DNA of 8,685 bases, taken from positions 15,291 through 23,975 of the forward strand of contig DKKK01000155.1 in assembly GCA_002455215.1 (NCBI GenBank). The letters run 5' to 3'. This document shows positions 1 through 5,090 of the stretch, piece by piece. Under the pieces are notes generated by a model. That model saw nothing but the letters and a program-made list of their open reading frames with translations, searched no databases and was not told where the DNA came from. Each line of letters opens with the position of its first letter. Position 1 is the stretch's first letter. The translations under genes and the position numbers were made by a program. This DNA is from Anaerolineales bacterium UBA6668. GTDB taxonomy: Bacteria > Chloroflexota > Anaerolineae > Anaerolineales > UBA6668.

Positions 1-1
1 C

Positions 2-1771
2 CGCCGTAATTTAGAACTGACCGAAACCCTGCGTGGCGGGCAAAAAAACGGCAGTTTGCTAGGCTTACTCGATTGCACACAAACCCCTATGGGCGGAAGA
101 CTCCTGCGCCAGTGGGTTAGCCAGCCCTTGCTCGAAATTCCCGCTATCCAAACCCGCCTAGATGGTGTGCAAGCCGCTTTTGCCGATAGCCTGCTCCGCG
201 CTGAAGTGCGTTCCGCCCTGAAGCCGCTGGGCGATTTGGAACGGCTCATCAACCGCGTCTTGGGGGGACATGCCAGCCCCGCCGATGTCGGGCAGATTCG
301 CGCCGCATTGCAAGCGATTCCCACCCTGCAAGCGCGTTTTTCCCCTGCCGACTCATCCGAGCTAGCCCATACTGCCCGCCAGCTAAATTCGCACCCGCAC
401 TTGGTTAAGCTTCTACAAGCCGCATTGATTGGTGAGCCACCGGGAGCGTTGGAGCGCCCCGGCTTCATTTTGCCCAGTTTCAGCCCTGAACTGGAGGGTG
501 TACTCGCCGCCAGCAAAGGCGCACGCGAGTGGATTGCCAATTTAGAAGGAATAGAACGAGAACGCAGTGGCATCCGCACGCTCAAAGTTGGCTTTAACAA
601 AGTGTTTGGCTACTACATTGAAGTCAGCCGTGCCAAAGGCGAACAAGTGCCGAGCGACTACATCCGCAAACAAACACTGGTCAACGCCGAGCGCTTTATC
701 ACTCCCGAACTAAAAGAGTACGAAACATTGGTGCTGAACGCCGAAGAGCAGATTTTGGCGATAGAACAGCGCATTTTTGGCGAACTATGCCAACAAATTG
801 TGTCTCACCGTACCAGTTTGCTCGAAACCGCTCGCCAGCTCGCCTTACTCGACGTGTATCTGGCGCTAGGCGAAACCGCCGCCCGCCACAACTTTATCCG
901 CCCGCAATTGGTGGCGCAGGAACACCGCCAAATTTTGGATGGGCGACACCCAGTGGTGGAAGAACGCCTGCCCGCCGGTGTGCGCTACACCCCCAACGAT
1001 TGCGCCTTTCAGCCGGGCGAGCGCGTGTGGGTCATCACCGGTCCCAACATGAGCGGCAAATCCACCCTACTGCGCCAAGTGGCGATCATCTGTCTCATGG
1101 CGCAAATCGGCTCGTTTGTCCCCGCTCGTTCTGCTACACTGGGCATGGTAGACCGCATCTTTACCCGCATTGGGGCGCAAGATGAGATTCACGCCGGACA
1201 AAGCACCTTCATGGTGGAAATGGTTGAAACCGCCAACATCCTGAATAATGCCACCGCGCACAGCCTGCTGATTCTCGATGAAATCGGGCGGGGCACTAGC
1301 ACCTATGATGGGCTGTCGCTGGCATGGGCAATCATCGAGTACATCCACAACCACCCGCAATTACGCGCCAAAACTCTGTTTGCCACCCACTACCACGAAC
1401 TAACCGACCTAGCCGAGCTATTGCCCGGTGTGAGAAACTACAATGTAGCCGTTTCAGAAGATGGCGAAGACGTAGTCTTTTTGCATAAAATTGTGGCAGG
1501 TGGGGCAGACCGTTCCTATGGCATTCACGTAGCCCGCTTGGCAGGCATTCCGCGTCCGGTGCTGGAGCGAGCAGGTGAGTTATTGCGCAAATTACAAGAG
1601 TCCAGCGGCAATATGGTGGTACGCCCGACCGCGCATCAGGCACAGCAAATGGCACTTTTCCCCGAAACCAACCCCTTGCTGGATGAACTGCGCCAACTAG
1701 ACGTCAACACACTTTCCCCAATCGAAGCGCTCAACAAATTGTATGACTGGCAAAGGCGCTTTGGCAGATAA
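2..1771 (+). CDS. mutS: DNA mismatch repair protein MutS, 5'-truncated by the window edge
   Basis: MutS recognises mismatches in newly replicated DNA and uses ATP to act as a sliding clamp that recruits MutL. The reading frame is open from base 2 (RRNLELTETLRGG...), well before the first possible start, so the gene begins outside the window; 589 residues are visible, about the C-terminal two thirds of a usual 850-900 residue MutS. In visible numbering, the core/lever part comes first, then the clamp segment with GIRTLKVGFNKVFGYYIEVS near 190-210, then the ATPase. The ATPase has Walker A GPNMSGKST (347-355), Walker B LLILDE (422-427) followed by IGRGTST, and the FATHYHEL segment. The end, SPIEALNKLYDWQRRF, is a normal MutS C-terminus. 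The TAA stop directly abuts the stop of the convergent cca-like gene. Identification is firm; only the mismatch-binding N-terminus (Phe-X-Glu) cannot be checked. Confidence 0.97.
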   Translation, partial: RRNLELTETLRGGQKNGSLLGLLDCTQTPMGGRLLRQWVSQPLLEIPAIQTRLDGVQAAFADSLLRAEVRSALKPLGDLERLINRVLGGHASPADVGQIRAALQAIPTLQARFSPADSSELAHTARQLNSHPHLVKLLQAALIGEPPGALERPGFILPSFSPELEGVLAASKGAREWIANLEGIERERSGIRTLKVGFNKVFGYYIEVSRAKGEQVPSDYIRKQTLVNAERFITPELKEYETLVLNAEEQILAIEQRIFGELCQQIVSHRTSLLETARQLALLDVYLALGETAARHNFIRPQLVAQEHRQILDGRHPVVEERLPAGVRYTPNDCAFQPGERVWVITGPNMSGKSTLLRQVAIICLMAQIGSFVPARSATLGMVDRIFTRIGAQDEIHAGQSTFMVEMVETANILNNATAHSLLILDEIGRGTSTYDGLSLAWAIIEYIHNHPQLRAKTLFATHYHELTDLAELLPGVRNYNVAVSEDGEDVVFLHKIVAGGADRSYGIHVARLAGIPRPVLERAGELLRKLQESSGNMVVRPTAHQAQQMALFPETNPLLDELRQLDVNTLSPIEALNKLYDWQRRFGR

Positions 1772-3022
1772 TCACCAGCGCCGGGCTTGCACCCAATCCA
1801 ACACCGCTTGCCGTTCAGCAGGCACAACACCATCCAACACTGCCGCATGGGCTTGCCACAGCACAGTTTTAAACTGCGGACCCGGATTCATACCCAATTG
1901 GCGCAAATCGTCACCGTTAATCGGGTTGGCTATCGTGCGCCATACGGAAAGGTAGGATTGTAGGGTGGGGTGTAGGGGTGCGAGTTCGGCAATCTGCAAG
2001 GCAAGTTCCAAACTGGCGAGCGGGAGGCTCCCCCACGCTTGCACCCACTCACTGGGGTGGGAAAAAGCCTGCCATTCCACCCGTCTTTCCAGCAACTGCC
2101 GTACCCCCCAGCAAGTATCGCGCACCGTCAGTGGCAAATTGAGCCGCTCTGCCACCGCTTTTTGTGCCACACTGGGCACTTGCCACAGCCAGCCCGCCAA
2201 GCCAAACTGTTGGGGCGCGATGATACCCGCTGGCAAAATTTGCGCCAATGCCGGGTGGATAGCCGCGCTCAATCGGCTGGTCGCTAGCAGGGCAAATCCG
2301 GCTAGTGCGTTTTTTTCCGCACTCAGCAAGTCTAGCTCATGGCGGATGCGGTCAGCCGTGAGTTGCGCCACTACTGGCAAAGCGTCTGGCCAGGCTTGCT
2401 CGGTTTCTGGCGAAAAATCAAAACCGAGCCGCGTAGCAAAGCGCACCCCGCGCAACATGCGCGTTGGATCATCCTGAAACGACTGCGGGTGCAAAATGCG
2501 CAACACACCCGCTTGCAAGTCTTGCCAGCCATGCAGGGGGTCTAGCAAATCGCCGTAGTGGGCAACTGCGTGGTACAGCACAATCGCCATCGCGTTGACA
2601 GTAAAATCGCGGCGCACAAAATCTTGCAAAATGTTGGCGGGTTCTACAATGGGCAGGCTAGCGGGCTGTGGATAGCGCTCCGTGCGCGACATGGCAAAAT
2701 CCAAGTGGGTGAGTGTGCTACTCGCCTGCAAGTGGGTGGGTAGCTCCCACTGTGCCGTGCCAAAGCGCGGATGGATACGCCAATGCCCACCGACCTTGCT
2801 TGTCAAATCTCGCACCAGTTGGGCGCTGTCTCCTTCCACAATCAGGTCAAAATCTAGGGCAGAAACCACTTCGCCGCGCAATTGGGTAAGCAGTAAATCA
2901 CGCACAAAACCGCCCACCAAATACAATGGCAGATTTCCTTCCGCACTGACTTGCTGTACAATTGAGAGCAGTGCAAGTTTGCCCGCTGGCAAGCGTGTGG
3001 CAATTAGGTTTTGTAAGTTCAT
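1772..3022 (-). CDS. cca: Class II CCA-adding enzyme / poly(A) polymerase family nucleotidyltransferase
   Basis: This family adds CCA, or only CC, A or poly(A), to RNA 3' ends without a template; in most bacteria it matures and repairs tRNA ends in the cytoplasm. The 416-residue length is close to the typical 400-450. Visible motifs: the nucleotidyltransferase entry LYLVGGFVRDLLL (33-45); catalytic carboxylates in DFD (57, 59), with a probable third at D108; RRDFTVNAMA (137-146); LLDPLHGWQDLQAG (159-172); and the base-recognition segment DDPTRMLRGVRFATRL from 184. The second half is helical and less conserved, as usual. The ATG at 3022 gives a family-like start just before the core and has no clear Shine-Dalgarno. 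A TTGCAT-17-TATAAT promoter lies upstream. Sequence motifs alone do not separate a full CCA enzyme from a CC-adding, A-adding or poly(A) enzyme; full CCA is the default inference. Confidence 0.9.
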   Translation of the reverse strand: MNLQNLIATRLPAGKLALLSIVQQVSAEGNLPLYLVGGFVRDLLLTQLRGEVVSALDFDLIVEGDSAQLVRDLTSKVGGHWRIHPRFGTAQWELPTHLQASSTLTHLDFAMSRTERYPQPASLPIVEPANILQDFVRRDFTVNAMAIVLYHAVAHYGDLLDPLHGWQDLQAGVLRILHPQSFQDDPTRMLRGVRFATRLGFDFSPETEQAWPDALPVVAQLTADRIRHELDLLSAEKNALAGFALLATSRLSAAIHPALAQILPAGIIAPQQFGLAGWLWQVPSVAQKAVAERLNLPLTVRDTCWGVRQLLERRVEWQAFSHPSEWVQAWGSLPLASLELALQIAELAPLHPTLQSYLSVWRTIANPINGDDLRQLGMNPGPQFKTVLWQAHAAVLDGVVPAERQAVLDWVQARRW

Positions 3023-3070
3023 CAGATTTGGGTAAATTTGCAGATTGTAGACTCGGTTTGCTTAATTCTG

Positions 3071-3099
3071 CCGACAATACCATTATAAATCCGTAAAAT
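3071..3099 (+). promoter_or_regulatory. Predicted sigma70-like promoter of rluE
   Basis: CCGACA (3071-3076; 4 of 6 to consensus) and TAAAAT (3094-3099; 5 of 6) are 17 bases apart, predicting a start near 3106 and a leader of about 44 bases before the rluE ATG at 3150. It faces the cca promoter and interleaves with it, so both can hardly be occupied together. The predicted start lies in the left arm of the 3103-3121 inverted repeat. Confidence 0.45.
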
Positions 3100-3110
3100 T
3101 TTGTATGCAA
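3082..3110 (-). promoter_or_regulatory. Predicted sigma70-like promoter of the cca-like gene
   Basis: Read on the - strand, TTGCAT (3110-3105) and a perfect TATAAT (3087-3082) are separated by 17 bases. Transcription would start near 3075, leaving a leader of about 50 bases before the ATG at 3022. The -35 match is only 3 of 6, so the call rests mainly on the -10 and the spacing. It overlaps the oppositely directed rluE promoter, and its -35 lies inside the 3103-3121 inverted repeat. Confidence 0.5.
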
Positions 3111-3121
3111 TCCCTGCATAC
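3103..3121. promoter_or_regulatory. Perfect 7+5+7 inverted repeat, operator-like
   Basis: GTATGCA (3103-3109), five bases, then TGCATAC (3115-3121) form a perfect dyad. It covers the predicted -35 of the - strand cca promoter and the predicted start site of the rluE transcript. A further GCATACC copy (3132-3138) follows the GCATACC at 3116-3122 with a 16-base offset. The geometry fits a dimeric repressor site controlling both divergent genes. A small hairpin at the 5' end of the rluE leader is the alternative. No regulator is identified. Confidence 0.4.
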
Positions 3122-3149
3122 CGCACTTTTGGCATACCCATAACTAGAA

Positions 3150-3695
3150 ATGGCAAAAATCATTTTATTTAATAAGCCTTATTTGGTTCTCACCCAATTT
3201 ACCGACCCGCAAGGCAGGACAACGCTGGCGGATTACCTGCCCATGCCAGAGCTGGTGACTGCCGGACGGCTAGATTACGACAGTGAAGGGTTGTTGGTGC
3301 TGACAGATGATGGCAGAATGGTGCAACGCATCATCCAGCCGCGCTACAAAATGCCCAAAACCTATTGGGTGCAGGTGGAGGGACTTCCCACCCCAGCCGC
3401 CTTACGACAACTTGAGCAAGGCATCCAACTCAATGATGGTATGACCTTGCCCGCCAAAGCTCGCTTGCTAGAGTCGCCACCCACACTGTGGGAGCGCACG
3501 CCACCCATTCGCTTTCGCAAGTCCATCCCAGATACATGGATTGAACTCACCATCCGCGAAGGACGTAATCGTCAAGTGCGGCGCATGACTGCGGCAGTAG
3601 GCTACCCCACCTTGCGGCTGGTACGGGTGCAGGTGGGGCAGTGGAAGCTAGAAGGGCTGAAACCCGGCGAGTGGCGGGAATTGCAGGTCAATTAG
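3150..3695 (+). CDS. rluE: 23S rRNA pseudouridine synthase RluE
   Basis: RluE converts one uridine of 23S rRNA (U2457 in E. coli, near the peptidyl-transferase centre) to pseudouridine during ribosome assembly. The 181-residue product has no S4 domain, as in E. coli RluE, and lacks only the basic N-terminal tail of that protein. Signatures in order: ILFNKPYLVLTQFTDPQGRTTL (from residue 5), GRLDYDSEGLLVLT with the catalytic Asp42, the diagnostic PPIRFRKSIPDTW, EGRNRQVRRMTAAVGYPTLRLVR, and a GEWREL end. The combination of QFTD, PPIR-RKSIP and EGRNRQVRRMTA points to RluE rather than RsuA, RluB or RluF. The ATG at 3150 opens right before the first strand, so the start looks correct although no Shine-Dalgarno is visible. 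The TAG stop overlaps the stop of the convergent membrane-protein gene. Confidence 0.93.
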   Translation: MAKIILFNKPYLVLTQFTDPQGRTTLADYLPMPELVTAGRLDYDSEGLLVLTDDGRMVQRIIQPRYKMPKTYWVQVEGLPTPAALRQLEQGIQLNDGMTLPAKARLLESPPTLWERTPPIRFRKSIPDTWIELTIREGRNRQVRRMTAAVGYPTLRLVRVQVGQWKLEGLKPGEWRELQVN

Positions 3696-3955
3696 CGGGT
3701 GCTGGTTTTTTCTAGCCAAGCGGCGCCGTACAGTAGCGCTAGCGCTCCCAGCGTGGCAGGCACAATGTACAGGTTGCCCATTGCCAGCCAACCCCAGCCT
3801 AATTGAACCCCAGCCCAGTGACCCAGCCAAAAGCCCACCCAACTGGCTAGGATAAAACCGAACAAGCCGCGCAGGCTTTTTCCCCAAAGTGCGTGCGCCA
3901 CGCCAGCATACAGGGTAGCGAGTAGCCCACCAATCAATAGCAACGGTAAAATCAT
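3692..3955 (-). CDS. Small three-helix membrane protein of unknown function, coupled to mnmA
   Basis: I do not recognise this 87-residue protein. It is almost entirely hydrophobic, with likely transmembrane helices at about 3-23, 31-50 and 54-80. Basic residues K26 and R29 sit in the first loop and K83 and R87 at the tail, so the positive-inside rule suggests N-terminus out, C-terminus in. It is rich in Trp and Gly (for example GFWLGHWAG and GWGWLAMGN). Its ATG overlaps the mnmA TGA in an ATGA, and a GGAGG lies 12 bases upstream inside mnmA, so translational coupling is likely. Its TAA overlaps the rluE stop by four bases. The tight fit and clean membrane topology argue that it is real, but nothing shows a role in thiolation; co-expression with mnmA may be incidental. 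Confidence 0.75.
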   Translation of the reverse strand: MILPLLLIGGLLATLYAGVAHALWGKSLRGLFGFILASWVGFWLGHWAGVQLGWGWLAMGNLYIVPATLGALALLYGAAWLEKTSTR

Positions 3956-5055
3956 GGCGTAATAATGCCTCCGGCAATGCAGTTTTGTTCATCATAAACC
4001 ACCGCCGCTTGCCCGCTGGTGATACCGCTTAGGGGCGCATCTAGCAGGGCGGTAAACCCGCTGGTGCCGGTTGGCACGATGCTGGCAGGCACTGGCTGTG
4101 CTTTGTAACGGATTTGCACCCACGCACGAAACGGCGCAGGCGGCGTTTCGCCACTGACCCAATTCACCCGCTCTGCTCGTAGTTCACTGCGCTCAAGCTC
4201 GTTTTGTGCGCCGACAATCAGCGTGTTGTTCTCGGCAGATTTGTCTATCACGTAGAGCGGGATTTCTGCGGCAACCCGAATGCCCTTGCGCTGACCAATG
4301 GTGTACTCTGCCAACCCATTGTGTGTTCCCCGCACCTTGCCGCTGGTATCCACAATTTTGCCCGGTGTTACACTTTCGGGGGCGTGCTGGTGTAAAAAGC
4401 GGCGGTAGTTGCCGTCTGCCAAAAAGCACAAATCTTGGCTGTCTTTGCGCTCGCTGGTGGGCAGTTCAAACTTGCGGGCGAGTTCGCGCACTTGCGGCTT
4501 GGTAAATTCGCCCACTGGAAAGAGCGCGTGTTGTAGTTGGGTTTGCCCCATCACACTCAGCACATACGATTGGTCTTTGGCGGCATCCATCCCCCGCCAC
4601 AATTGGTACTTGCCATCCACCAGCCGTATCCGCGCATAATGACCCGTTGCAAGGTGGGTAGCGCCGAGTTCTAGGGCTTTCTTTAGCAGAAAATCCCAAC
4701 GAATGTGGCGATTGCACTCCATGCAGGGGTTGGGTGTGACTCCGTGGGTATAGCCTTGAATGAAGAATTCGACAATTTTTTGGCGAAAGACTTCGCGCGT
4801 GTCAATCACATAGAACGGGATGTCGAATTGGGCGGCGATACAACGCGCCAAGCCCATCGCATCCGGTGTGCAACAGCGGTTATCGCTGGCAGAAAAACCG
4901 GGTTGCGGCGCTTCGCTCCACAATCGCATCATCAGCCCTATCACTTCATAGCCCTGCTCACGTAGCAAAGCGGCGGCGACTGAGCTATCTACCCCGCCGG
5001 ACATGGCAACAACCACCCGTGCGGATTTTGGCGGTACAGGAGCAAACGGTATCAT
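3952..5055 (-). CDS. mnmA: tRNA-specific 2-thiouridylase MnmA
   Basis: MnmA activates U34 of Lys, Glu and Gln tRNAs with ATP and replaces the 2-oxygen by sulfur taken from a persulfide relay, giving s2U34, which stabilises decoding. The length of 367 residues is typical. Visible features: VVVAMSGGVDSSVAAALL with the PP-loop SGGVDS (19-24); GLMMRLW; RCCTPDAMGLAR (60-71); NPCMECN with catalytic Cys111; GATHLATGHYARI; KDQSYVLSVM; KDSQDLCFL with the second catalytic Cys210; and YTIGQRKGI leading into the C-terminal beta domain. Both catalytic cysteines are present, so the enzyme should be active. The ATG at 5055 fits the family, since the first beta strand follows at residue 13. There is no room for a Shine-Dalgarno after the predicted promoter, which suggests a leaderless transcript. 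The gene follows the kinase by 26 bases and overlaps the small membrane protein. Confidence 0.97.
   Translation of the reverse strand: MIPFAPVPPKSARVVVAMSGGVDSSVAAALLREQGYEVIGLMMRLWSEAPQPGFSASDNRCCTPDAMGLARCIAAQFDIPFYVIDTREVFRQKIVEFFIQGYTHGVTPNPCMECNRHIRWDFLLKKALELGATHLATGHYARIRLVDGKYQLWRGMDAAKDQSYVLSVMGQTQLQHALFPVGEFTKPQVRELARKFELPTSERKDSQDLCFLADGNYRRFLHQHAPESVTPGKIVDTSGKVRGTHNGLAEYTIGQRKGIRVAAEIPLYVIDKSAENNTLIVGAQNELERSELRAERVNWVSGETPPAPFRAWVQIRYKAQPVPASIVPTGTSGFTALLDAPLSGITSGQAAVVYDEQNCIAGGIITP
3968..3972 (-). promoter_or_regulatory. Shine-Dalgarno GGAGG for the small membrane protein
   Basis: GGAGG on the - strand lies 12 bases before the ATG at 3955, within the last codons of mnmA. The spacing is slightly long. 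With the ATGA overlap it supports re-initiation at this start. Confidence 0.45.
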
Positions 5056-5061
5056 GCCGTT

Positions 5062-5090
5062 AGTATAGCGGGTGAACTCGCTTAGGGCAA
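5062..5090 (-). promoter_or_regulatory. Predicted mnmA promoter giving a leaderless mRNA, inside the kinase 3' end
   Basis: On the - strand, TTGCCC (5090-5085; 4 of 6) and TATACT (5067-5062; 5 of 6) are separated by exactly 17 bases. Only six bases (AACGGC) lie between the -10 and the mnmA ATG, so the normal start distance puts +1 at or next to the A of the ATG. The -35 hexamer doubles as the last two sense codons (Leu-Pro) of the kinase gene, and the kinase TAA is the first triplet of the spacer. mnmA could therefore be expressed independently of the kinase. Confidence 0.6.

Noticed and set aside
787..1185. 132-codon + strand frame inside mutS
   Set aside because: A shadow in a different frame of the conserved MutS clamp/ATPase region; Arg/Pro-rich and without start signals.
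1965..2477. 170-codon open frame on the + strand opposite the cca-like gene
   Set aside because: It lies wholly antisense to a gene with clear catalytic motifs, and its protein is Ser/Ala/Arg-rich with no recognisable fold.
3648..3995. 115-codon - strand frame overlapping the small membrane protein
   Set aside because: It competes with the 87-codon frame, which has clear membrane helices, an ATGA overlap with mnmA and a GGAGG. The longer frame lacks such features and runs into rluE.
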